A stretch of 64,000 nucleotides of DNA from Oscheius sp. JU75 (lineage: Eukaryota > Nematoda > Chromadorea > Rhabditida > Rhabditidae): the NCBI GenBank assembly GCA_037178855.1, contig JASJZC010000006.1, positions 4,960,001 to 5,024,000 on the forward strand, in the 5' to 3' direction. Numbering within the stretch: position 1 is the first letter of the stretch; the number at the start of each line of letters is the position of its first letter. The position numbers and the translations under genes are program-made. Below the pieces are notes generated by a model that was not told where the DNA came from, did no database searches, and was given only the letters and a program-made list of their open reading frames with translations. Positions 55,001 through 64,000 of this stretch are shown here, in pieces.

Positions 55001-58000
55001 TTCTCTTGTTTTTTGTTCTTGGGACTAGTATATAGAAAAACTTCCACTTGATAGCCAGCGAGAGCACGGTTTGGGAAAGAGACTCAGACTGCAAATAAAG
55101 CACCACTAGAACTGGTATCAGCCATTCTTCCTCTGGTCTTTCCTTCTCAAATGGCATCATCCAATTGGTCTAGCCTTGTCAACGCGTCAGGTGCAAACAG
55201 GAACTCATGTCTAATGATTATTTTATGCGTTTCTGGCGTCTGTTTCTCCCTAGTCCGTATCCTTTTAATTGAATTCAGTCTCTCACTTGAAACAAAGTCC
55301 ACTTTAGGATTCCTTTTGATAGGAGACCTTTTTCGACAGTATGCTTCACTGCACCTGTATCATTAGAGCTAGAGAAAGACTGAAAACTTTCAAAGAAGTC
55401 CAGAGATCAGCTTGATACGATCCTTTGTGGAGAAGACGCAACTTCCTTCCTTTTCAGTTCCTGCTACTTGCTCAATAGGTCTCCAATTGCAGTTCACTAT
55501 TCAGTTTCAACAGCCTCTCAACCTTTTGCTGACGATCTTAGTCTTACTATCTGTCTCTCCCGTATTGCCTCTGTGAAAACCACTTCCACTCTCAGACCAT
55601 GAAAAGTCGCACACCTTGTTTACATGATTTTTGATCCAATTCTCACCCAGAATCGCTAATTGTTTTCCAGCATGTCATTGTCACTGATTTCGTTCTGGAA
55701 CTGCTGAAGCGTATGTTTTCCAGTTTTTGAGCAAGGCTCTTGACCTCTCCTGAAGCCTGTAATTTGAAGCAGTTTGAAATGTCTGCTAGCAGAGATCACT
55801 CTGAGTCACGTAGACAAGGTCGGGTGAGCGGAAAATGAATTTGAATGGTTTTCTCTATTGAGTTTATTCGTGTCAGTAGTCAGAAATTATGGGGCTCGCG
55901 GAGTTGCTGGTCAACACGAAGTCTATTTTTCCGGTTTCTCTTCTCGAAATAGCTTTCTACTGTTAGAAATCCACTTTAGCTAATGGTCCAAACTGCAGCT
56001 ACTTGGCCAACTAGATATGCCGAAGGTAGGTTAGATCAAACGATTTCGTGCCACTTTTCTGGTATTGTTATGGGATCAAGTGGCTGAAAAACCCCTTGAA
56101 AGCTTTGAACCCTACCTTTTCCAACCCGCAAACCTTTGTCCTAATGGGAATTTCGACCAACTCTTATTCCCCATTCATCATTCCCCTGATTATTTCATGG
56201 AAAGCCAAGAGTTCGTTAACCGAAGTTGTATGCCATCACAAGACGGAAATCCAATCCGTCTCTGTCACCAACTTTCATCCTTTCTAAATGCAAATCCGGA
56301 AAACGACCGAACTAAAAACTGAAAAGAGTGTTAGACTGAGGCTCTACAATCCAGCCTAATTGTACTCTGTCCCTGTCTTGCCAATAATTTCTGGTGTGTC
56401 GCGAGGCGGAAGTCAGCTGAAGTCTATTCGCTCTCTTATTCACCTTTTTCTCCGTCAAATTCTTTGAGGCACAGGTGTTCTGACGCCCTTTAACTGCCCT
56501 CCCCTCCCCCCTCCCCCCAATATTATACTTTCTTGTTTTCTAGAATGGCTTGAGGAGCATAAGACACCTGTTCTCGCTTTTCTGTACTGTTTGGTCAGGC
56601 GAATGTCTGCTCTTTCAAATTTCCGGCTATTTTGATCGGGCTTGTTCAGAAGATTGACATGTCCACCCTGCCTGAACTACTCACCCGTGCTATCTAGCTA
56701 CTCTACTGGATTCGAATAGTAGACATTTAGGAATATCTTCCCGCCAAGTAAGCTTGCCTAGATTCATCAGAATCTAAGACCGTACGGTAGAGAAATCTAG
56801 CAGATTTATGCTGGACGTCATCTGACATTCCTCTAAGCGGATAGCTTCCGAGGATCCGGGCCCTCTCTCTGTCTCTTCCCATTCCACGTGTCCCTCTTCC
56901 TCTCCAAGAAGATGTGTTCCCTTTCTCTACACATGATCGTCTTTTTTCGAATTCTATTGGTTGCAGCTCTAACTGGTCAAAGTTCCAATTACACACACAG
57001 TCAAAGGTCACCATGATGTCTTTTCACCTCTTTCCGTTTCAAAAATGTTCCTTAATCTCTTCGGTATCGTTTCTTCCAGGAGACTAACCATGTGTCATAG
57101 TGTCTTTGCATACAGCGTCAATAAATATAATGGTGCCGACTTTAAACGACACCTTCTTACAGGTGTTTTTGTGCATGAGGCTTAGCGAGAGGACGAAATT
57201 GACTCAATTCTTTTTTCTGTTTCGAACTGTTAGGAGACGGTTGTCTCTTGCATCAAATCTCGTTTCTGTAAGAGCCTACCTCCTCTTCCATTTACTGCTT
57301 AGCTCAGTTCTCTTCGGGCTCCTCATCAAACCTTTGCTGTCTATGCCCAAAATTTATCTGACTTTCGATCTTCTGTTTCTTCCTCGTCTGGTGAGGCATA
57401 TATTTTTTTACGCCTTTTTTCGGTCTAAAAATGTGAACCATCGATATTTCTTATTCCCTCACGTGCTGTGAAATCAGCCAACCGTCCCCGCTCTTTCAGC
57501 AAGTTATCGCTCTGGGAAGTCGGATGACTCCTTGCTGCGGATATTCTTTCCGTCCCCTTATTTTTTGATAGCTCTCCTCACAAGCTACTTTATTCCGTCT
57601 AGTCTATGTGTTATTCTCTGATTGGTGAAACTTTTATACTAACTCTTCCGTACCGGTTACCAGCTCATGGGAACAAGAACAACCAGAGATTCTTGTGGTC
57701 CTTAGCCGCATCAACCTAGTAGTTAGTAAAGTTGAACTAGAACGATTCGATCTTTCTCCCCCGTTCAGCAGCTCTTTTCCGCCTTGCCTTCAAGAAACCA
57801 AAGATTTCTTCAACATGTTTTCCTCCGAATTGCCCCGATTATGCCTCTTTCACACATTTTACAATCATGAAATCTGTACAGTCAGGATTTTTCTCGAACC
57901 ATCGTTTGATCCTTTTTCTTGCAAAAGACCCCGGAAAGCACCACGTTTAGCCAGCTCATTGTTTAAAATAAACTCTGAATCAGATGCGGAGGGTCGGTCC

Positions 58001-58789
58001 CTCCCACCCCGTATCTCATTTCGTCTCGGCTCTTTCGTGACAGGTCATTTTCTCAATTCTGGAGACTTCAAAGGCCATTCGTGAATTTCATCCTCTTTCT
58101 CTGTGGCAGTTCTGAAAAGGACCGTCTTGCGTCATCTTGTTTATCCAGGAGCAGATTTCCGAGAGAAGGAAGTGTGGGAGACTTTGGCCTCTTTTCTCCC
58201 AGAGACTTTTTTGTTTTCTTGAACCTTCGGTCACAAACGCTGCTTCCGCAAATTGTGCCCTTCTGTAAGAGTGTACGAATACGGAAATTCTTAGGCTTGA
58301 ACATCAGAATGTGACCTTCGTTCAAAGGATATTGTTGTCATAGTAAGCATGGACCACTTCCTAACCATTTTGGACACAAACTTGAGAAGATTCTCTCAAG
58401 TTCTCTTGATGTCACTGACAAACATTGACAAGCGGTCACTTTTTCTAATGGGTTGCAATTACGGCTTGATACAGAAAAGCCGACCGGCTTACCATCATCA
58501 TCAAACAACATCATTCACGTGAGTGTCTTTCACCTGTCTCCTATTCGGTTAGTAATCTAGGCTGTGAGAAACATGAGCCGCCCCGGGGCACACAATAACA
58601 AGTGAATTTTTCATTATTGAGATATCGGTTAGATGGGAAGTTTGCTTATCCTTTGGAGACAAAAGTGTGAGCTCCGCCTCTAACGCATATTCCATAGGGA
58701 GAGGAACCACGCAGGACGGGGATACCTGGTGTTTGATCTAGCCCTACAATAATCACCACAGTGATGAAAGAACTGTGAATGATGACTAA
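52041..58789. other. Long stretch without a supported gene
   Basis: No exon chain with motifs or consistent splice phase on either strand. Pyrimidine-rich plus-strand tracts give many open frames by composition. Short inverted repeats occur, for example AGCTTACA/TGTAAGCT at 53033-53054. Isolated exons of unrecognised genes cannot be excluded around 55.1-55.4 and 56.0-56.3 kb. Confidence 0.35.
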
Positions 58790-58870
58790 ACGGGCATGCG
58801 GAATCGAGCCTTCGACCTCTGGACACCAAGCGAGAACACTACCACTGAGCCATTCAGTCAACCTTGCCGC
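58790..58870 (-). other. tRNA-like Pol III relic
   Basis: The minus strand has a good A-box (TGGCTCAGTGG at 58842-58852) and a near-consensus B-box (GGCTCGATTCC, about 58800-58810) at tRNA-like spacing. The anticodon stem and acceptor do not pair. Best described as a tRNA pseudogene or the head of a tRNA-derived SINE. Confidence 0.5.
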
Positions 58871-59055
58871 GAGATATGATGAGCGTACCGAGCAAAGCCC
58901 TCCCTTCAAAAACCCTTTTCTCATCTCCAATTCTATTCCCTCCATCTTCCACCTCTGCTGAATTCTTAACCAGTCCGAAAGCCGAAAAAAGATTGCAAAT
59001 TTGCAGAAAGAGAGGTGGTACCCTTGCTGGATGCTCTTCTAAGATCCCACACAAA

Positions 59056-61201
59056 ATGACGGAAATTATGGATCCTCAGCAACAACTGCAGCCTGCTGAA
59101 GCAGACATCGAGAACGTGAGTTCACTGCCTTACTTATCGCGTGCCGTGTCTGACACGGCGTGTTACGCCCATGCAAAAGCGTCGTGAATTTTTCTCGCGC
59201 CAATTTCCTATTTCGAGGGCGGGAATTCAAAATTAGTTCTCTAGCCGCTTTTTAGATCAATGTAGGGTATTCTGTGCCAAAATCGGTTTAAACCAGCATT
59301 TCTGTAGGATACTGTAAGAAAAAGAGCGGCGTTTGCGCCCGGTTTGAAAAGGTGGCGACGCGCATAACACGCCGTGCTGAGTTATGTTCTCCCTTTCGAA
59401 CGCAACAAGTACCTCTTTTTCTTGGGGTTAGACTCGCTCCTCATGATCCGAATCAGTTTCCCCTCTATGACGACCCCTGCTTTGGAACAACTTTGACCCT
59501 CCTCAAGAAGGGAGTTCAGTGGCCGGGTTGTCAGCCAGTATGGACCGAATTAGACGGGTATGTACTGGGGGCTTGGTAGTTAGTTTTCGAGTTGTGTTGC
59601 CGTACTTTCTACCTGATTGTTCTATTTCCAGTACACTGTCAACTATGCTCTGCCGCTCTCGAACCATGATAACCACAATCTCATGGCCATTGCCGGCTTC
59701 TACGGCTTTCTCTTCGTGTTGGGAACCTGTGGAAATGCCGCCATCTTAGCTGTCGTTCACTATGTCAGGGTATGGTAACTGGTCTCATTCTCTCCACAAT
59801 AGTATTTTCCAGACAAACGATCATCGCTCCCGTCACAATACTACTCTCACTTACATTTGTGTTCTATGTGTCGTCGACTTTCTGTCCATGCTTCCGCTTC
59901 CGATGACCATTCTGGATCAGATTCTTGGATTTTGGATGTTTGGTACTGCAGCCTGCAAGATTTTCCGTCTCCTCGAGCATATTGGAAAGATCTTCTCGAC
60001 ATTCATTCTCGTAGCCTTCTCGATCGATCGCTACTGCGCTGTCTGTCATCCTCTGAAGGTCAAAACTAGTTCAGGAGCACTGCTTAACCATAAGAATTCA
60101 GGTCCGAGACCAGCGCTGGGTGAAGAGAATTCTCGGAGCCATGTTCCTCTTCACCTGCCTCATGCTGCTCCCGATTCTGCTCTACGCCCACTCGAAGGAA
60201 TTGATCATCTACGAAAAACTGGACCCTGTTCACAAGAGTGTGACTCGAATGCACCTCTACAAGTGCGTTGATGACTTAGGAGACAAGTTCTTTATCGCTT
60301 TCACCGTCTACTGCTTCGCCCTGGTGAGTTCTAATGGGATTATAACTGGATACGATGGGAATTTGGTAGGAAAAACTGAAGGCATGACGGGCATTGGGGG
60401 TTGCTTGTTTCCTTTTGTTTCACGCTTTAGTCACTGTCTTGAGCCTTGACGAGACTGACCTGAGAAGGGATATAAGATGACAAATTGGATAGAAAGAATC
60501 TCATATCTCTTTTCAATACAGGTAATTCATATTTCAGGGCTTCCTCCTTCCCATGATCGCTCTGATCTTTTTCTACTACCGTATGCTGTACAAGCTCTAT
60601 AAGCAGGCCAACCTCGTCCGCACCAGTCTTCTCGGAAAGGTCGACGGAAACATTCCCATCGGGCACATTGCCGTCTACACTCTGGCCATCTGCATGTTCC
60701 ACTTCATCTGTTGGACTCCTTACTGGGTCTCGGTCATGTACTCTCTCTACGTCGAGATCATCGACCCCTTCCACATGATGGAAACGCCGACCTTCAAGTT
60801 CATCTACTTCATGTATGGAGTCCACGCCCTTCCCTACATCAACTCGAGCTGCAATTTTATTCTCTACGGACTGCTTAATCGACAGGTTTTTGTTTTTTTT
60901 TTCAAATTCTTAATGAGAGTTTAGCTCCACCACACCACTGGAAAACAGGGAAACAGTCGCCAGTTCCGTTCCACTGGACCTCCTCAGCTCCGTTTTACGG
61001 AGTGTTCTGCAAATCATCACTCGGCCGTTGCCGACAGCAACGGTCGCTCTCCTCCTTCCGGAATCGAGTCTCCCCTGCAGATGAAGGTCTCCGTTGGAAA
61101 TAATGTATGTTTCGTCGAATCATTCAGTAATCGTCATCCTTTTTCAGTCTATTTTCTCTGCCCAGGGAAGCCATCTTTCTACTGACGAAGCTATCGTCTA
61201 G
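59056..61201 (+). CDS. Class A neuropeptide-type GPCR (somatostatin/allatostatin-C-receptor-like, 415 aa)
   Basis: Seven exons, 59056-59115, 59632-59769, 59813-60058, 60102-60323, 60538-60885, 60925-61104 and 61148-61201, all join at phase 0. Seven helices can be followed. TM1 has GNAAILAVVHYV and TM2 LTYICVLCVVDFLSMLPLP. TM3 ends IDRYCAVCHPL, the DRY motif. TM4 is around LGAMFLFTCLMLLPILLYA and TM5 around ALGFLLPMIALIFFYY. TM6 has FICWTPYW (CWxP). TM7 has PYINSSCNFILYGLLN, in which the usual NPxxY is changed to NFILY. The extracellular cysteine in TM2-3 (ACKIF) and YKCVDD in loop 2 can form the conserved disulfide. The Ser-rich tail is cytosolic. The fold and motifs fit a peptide receptor of the somatostatin/opioid/allatostatin-C branch. 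The ligand is not inferable. Confidence 0.9.
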
Positions 61202-61578
61202 ACCCTCTTCTTCTGTCCCGTTTCTTCATCCAAGTGTGGCCAAAACACCGCACGGGTTCAAGATCTCGATCCGTCGGGTCGCCAAAAAAAGAAGTTTACT
61301 TGGTAAAAAGTGTTGTCCCTACTGTATTTTCTGTTTTCCTAATAAAGAGTCAAACTCGACTATTCGAAATGAGGAGATGGAAAAGACAGATAGAAGATTC
61401 TCTTTTTTATTCTGGAAATTTTGAAGAAATCCCTCAAAAGCCTGTTTTGTTGCTGCTGACATCCCACCAAACAATGGATGTTTGTATCAAACTGCCAAAA
61501 ATTCCCACATCAGTAGTCTGCTCGACTGATATGAAGCTTCATAAGGCTTAAAATCCAATTCACATTACAGTCTTGGAT

Positions 61579-61995
61579 ATGCACCTTTTCTTTCTGGTTT
61601 CTACTTTTGTCCTGCATCTATTAATTCTCTCAGATCTTCCTCCTTCAAAGATTTGTACACGCTGATATTCACAGAGTCAAGGTCATCCTGGAATGTCTCA
61701 CAGGAGAATACGGCAACCTTTACATGGCTGCGTTCGACTACACTGCTTCCTACTTCCAGAGCAATGATGTAACATTGGCTACTCCGTCACTATTGTGTTT
61801 TAGGATGGTGCCTTGCTACTCGACAAGATGAATGGCCGTGCTGAGAAAGAAGCAGTCTACTTGAACATGGCTGGAGAGGGCAAAGATGGTCAGTGAAGTG
61901 ACTATGTTGATGTGCAGCACAATTGTCCCAAGCAAACATCGAAAAATGTTAGGAAATACATCGACAGTCCTTGTGCCGGAGTGAAATTGTGTTGA
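61579..61995 (+). CDS. Small secreted protein, cluster member A (94 aa)
   Basis: Four exons, 61579-61596, 61634-61768, 61804-61892 and 61953-61995, join in phase. The 18-nt first exon (MHLFFL) plus the start of exon 2 (IFLLQRFVHA) make the signal peptide. The mature chain has DIHRVKVILECLTGEYGNLY, then SNDDGALLLDKMNG and a tail with two cysteines (DSPCAGVKLC). Exon layout and the V-x-V-x-x-x-C strand near the mature N-terminus match the neighbour at 62127-62633, so these are relatives. The family is not recognised; it might be a beta-sandwich secreted protein. Confidence 0.6.
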
Positions 61996-62126
61996 CGAGC
62001 TGGAGTTCTATCTCTGAGTGATTCAATAAAACCGTTTCTATTTCTCCTACAATTGTACAAAGTTAAAATTAAGATTAGAATGTCTGCACTACCCGGAATA
62101 ATTGCCTTAAATTATTTATTTGTCCC

Positions 62127-62633
62127 TTAGTCCTTCTTCAGATCGAGGTTTAGCATATATTCACACTGTCCACTGCCCACGCGACATGTCGGCTTGAGAA
62201 CTCTTGAGTACGTCTGCCAGTATCCATCTTCGGTGCGACTACAGTCCGACTTAATCCGCACATAGTATTCGTACTCGTTGTCCCAAACACCGTCTCCCTA
62301 AAGCCTGAATCTCTAAACCGGAAGAGGTTCTTACATATTGCTGTCCATGAAGTTGATCTTGCGCTATTCCATCGGCTTTTCCCTCATAGAAGTTAACTTC
62401 GTCGTCGCTGAAGGTATCTTCCTCCATGATCCAAATCTCGTATCTGAAGGGAATCGACTTGCTCTTCTTGTCCAGACAGGTCAGTCTGTAATTGATAGAC
62501 ACAATGTCGTAGTCGTTCCAGCCATAGTCGCCGACTGGATTATTTTCGTCCGCTCTGATTTGAAGAACAGATATCAAGACGAAGATCTGGAATGAGAAGA
62601 TTGGGGCGAGCTCACCAGCCAGACTGTCAACAT
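62127..62633 (-). CDS. Small secreted protein, cluster member B (146 aa)
   Basis: Three minus-strand exons, 62616-62633, 62335-62586 and 62127-62297, join at phase 0. Again an 18-nt exon (MLTVWL) plus IFVLISVLQIRA forms the signal peptide. The mature chain shows alternating strands: DIVSINYRLTCLDKKS, IPFRYEIWIMEEDTF, DGVWDNEYEYYVRIKSDC, then VLKPTCRVGSGQCEYMLNLD. Four cysteines could form two disulfides. This is the best-preserved copy of a family that recurs at 61579 (+), 63060 (+) and 63541 (+). I do not recognise it. The alternating-strand, four-Cys secreted design suggests a beta-sandwich like transthyretin-related or lipid-recognition folds, but that is speculation. Confidence 0.7.
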
Positions 62634-62795
62634 TTTCGACAATTAAAGAAAAAGATGGGATGGGGGAGGTAGCAAAAGCTAGCGCATTAGTATTCAGTAC
62701 CGATGGTTGCGAAACTATTGGGACAAAAAGGGCATACCCAACAGTAGCACGAACTAGGCTTGGAAGGTGTTTCCAGAATCACTTCAAAGACTCAC

Positions 62796-62813
62796 CAGTG
62801 TGAAGACTATCAT
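62796..62813 (-). pseudogene. Orphan 18-nt leader exon of the secreted family
   Basis: The minus strand reads ATGATAGTCTTCACACTG followed by GTGAGT. It encodes MIVFTL, the same size, phase and CTG|GT end as the leaders of members A, B and D. No second exon follows before member B starts at 62633. It looks like a stranded first exon. Confidence 0.45.
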
Positions 62814-63059
62814 CTTCAACGTCGTAGAAAGTCTGCCAGTCTCGCGAGAAGAAGATGTTTCTGCTCTATTTTTTCGCGAACTGATCATATCAATGGAATT
62901 TTATATTACTAACGTTGTTGTTTTGTCTCTTTCGTCCAGTTCCGGCTTATACATTCTCGTAGATGCGGACCAAAAAAAACTTCTTAGAGTTTTGAATTTT
63001 TTCAGCCCTCTTAATTTTGTTCCCTTTCCTATTTTTATTAATTTTCGTCGTTTTCGGTC

Positions 63060-63408
63060 CCCTTCGATGTCATCACCGCTACTAAAGTAACAGTAAACTA
63101 CACCCTGCACTGCACTACCAAATCCAGGAACAAGAAGAACTTCAGCTACGAAGTCTGGCTCATGAAGAAGACGAATTCTCCGATAATCGCTTACAACAGT
63201 ACTGTGTGTTGGAGAAGCAGAAGGTCAAATAAGTGGAGACGGATGGTTAAACAACAACTACGAGTTCTATGTCCTGGTTGATTCGAATTGTAACAGCGAC
63301 AAATAACAGCATAAGAAGTTCCTAAAGCCAAAGTGTCCTGTAGACAGTACCACTTGTGACCATGAAATCTCCTTCGATCTGGCTGGAGATCATGGAAAAC
63401 TTGTGTGA
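63060..63408 (+). pseudogene. Secreted-family member C, broken
   Basis: The frame PFDVITATKVTVNYTLHC, FSYEVWLMKKTN, then (after an apparent 30-nt gap or mini-intron) GDGWLNNNYEFYVLVDSNC, KKFLKPKCP and DHEISFDLAGD aligns with member B along its length. An in-frame TAA at 63304-63306 interrupts it between the second and third cysteine strands. No leader exon or proper 5' acceptor was found. Treated as a pseudogene. Confidence 0.6.
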
Positions 63409-63540
63409 TTGGTTGTTCTGAATATAGTTGTCATCAATTCTAATTCGTCCTGTCCTGAGTTGAGTTTTCACAGAGTAGAGGAATTGGTTTATCGACTAAA
63501 CTGTGATATGGAATACCGACTTTTCCTTTCACTCACGAAG

Positions 63541-64000
63541 ATGATTGTTTTTGGACTGGTGAGCTCCTCTTCATTTTCTACAACAGAGTCTTCTTCAAAT
63601 TTTGTGCAGCATGTGTCCAAACTGATTGTAAAGAAATATATAAAAAAATAAGTCACAGTCGACTATAAGTTCTTCTGTAGAAACGAATACGGAGACGATC
63701 TACCGTTCACCTACACTGTCACGATTATGAGACAGAATCGTCCCCAGAATGACTGCATCGCTGAGTCATGTTCAAAATGTGCGATGGGGGGTCGCAATCG
63801 GTTCCGTTTATGACTTCGATACTGGAGATCCGTTGGAGCTGGATGACAAGTACGAGTTCTCCTTGATCAACCAGTCAAACTGTTTGCTCAAAGAGAAAGG
63901 AGGTTCCAGGACTTACCACCTGTGGCAGATGTCCCATTGCTGCAGAGAAGTGCTACTGCAATATCGAACAGAATCTGAAGAAGAGGACCGAAGAGATCAG
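63541..64000 (+). pseudogene. Secreted-family member D, leader exon plus interrupted body, runs off the right edge
   Basis: An 18-nt leader exon at 63541-63558 (MIVFGL, CTG|GTGAG) is followed by VTVDYKFFCRNEYGDDLPFT, TVTIMRQNRPQNDC, then SVYDFDTGDPLELDDKYEFS and NQSNC, and a Cys-containing end (CPIAAEKCYC). The frame breaks at a TAA just before the VTVDY strand, at a G6 run (63786-63791; one G fewer restores frame) and again near 63900. The breaks may be real decay or homopolymer error. The gene continues beyond 64000. Confidence 0.55.

Noticed and set aside
53600-58330. Several plus-strand open frames (for example 57100-57471, 57695-58084) as genes
   Set aside because: They arise from pyrimidine-rich composition, rich in Phe, Leu and Ser, with no splice context, motifs or codon bias.
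58790-58870. Functional tRNA
   Set aside because: A- and B-boxes are present, but the anticodon stem and acceptor do not pair.
62796-62813. Leader exon of member B as an alternative first exon
   Set aside because: Member B already has its own 18-nt leader 163 bp closer. Alternative use is possible, but nothing supports it.
1-64000. CRISPR arrays, prophage or bacterial operons
   Set aside because: No direct-repeat arrays or prokaryotic gene organisation; introns and protein families are nematode-like throughout.

Overview
The window is eukaryotic and almost certainly nematode. It has a short cuticle-type collagen, secreted proteins with ShK and CC cysteine modules, a C6-type cysteine module, an HMIT-type sugar/inositol transporter, and many tiny introns (mostly 35-60 bp, GT...TTTCAG). 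Genes lie on both strands with no operon-like spacing. I could not assign a genus. All coordinates come from reading frames and splice signals by eye. Exon joins were checked for phase wherever a full model is given.

Layout. 1-6371 (-): N-terminal part of a DOCK-family Rho/Rac GEF with its DHR-1/C2 region, running off the left edge. 7801-12992 (+): two paralogous CYSTM-like cysteine-tail genes, a GDSL phospholipase B-like gene and a secreted C6-domain gene. 12970-20421: a large inverted repeat. Two arms of about 2.08 kb, nearly identical, flank a 3.3 kb spacer; they carry SKP1 and the 3' half of an HMIT transporter. A third partial SKP1 copy at the inner edge of the left arm makes an in-frame SKP1-HMIT chimeric reading frame. 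20797-24719 (+): a nicotinic-receptor-type channel subunit with a collagen gene nested antisense in its second intron. 24819-27577 (-): a PDZ-domain protein, tail to tail with the channel gene.

27.6-34 kb is mostly non-coding. 34079-34836 (-) is a small two-transmembrane protein with a tRNA-Gly(GCC) in an intron. 36278-37105 (-) is B9D1, a ciliary transition-zone protein. Two small cysteine-containing peptides follow at 37.4-38.0 kb. 38.4-45.2 kb holds several unrecognised minus-strand multi-exon genes. 45504-48991 (+) is a tandem pair of CC+ShK secreted proteins; the second has an in-frame TGA inside a ShK module. 49.4-52.0 kb (-) is an unrecognised coiled-coil protein. 52-59 kb has no gene I can support, only a tRNA-like relic. 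59056-61201 (+) is a class A neuropeptide-type GPCR. 61579-64000 is a cluster of an unrecognised small secreted family sharing an 18-nt leader exon, with intact and broken copies.

Two themes need attention. First, the 13-20 kb palindrome is either a recent complex rearrangement or an assembly/amplification artefact. Second, several apparent frame breaks are single-base changes in homopolymers (C4/C5 in SKP1, a G6 run near 63.79 kb), so some 'pseudogenes' may be sequence errors.
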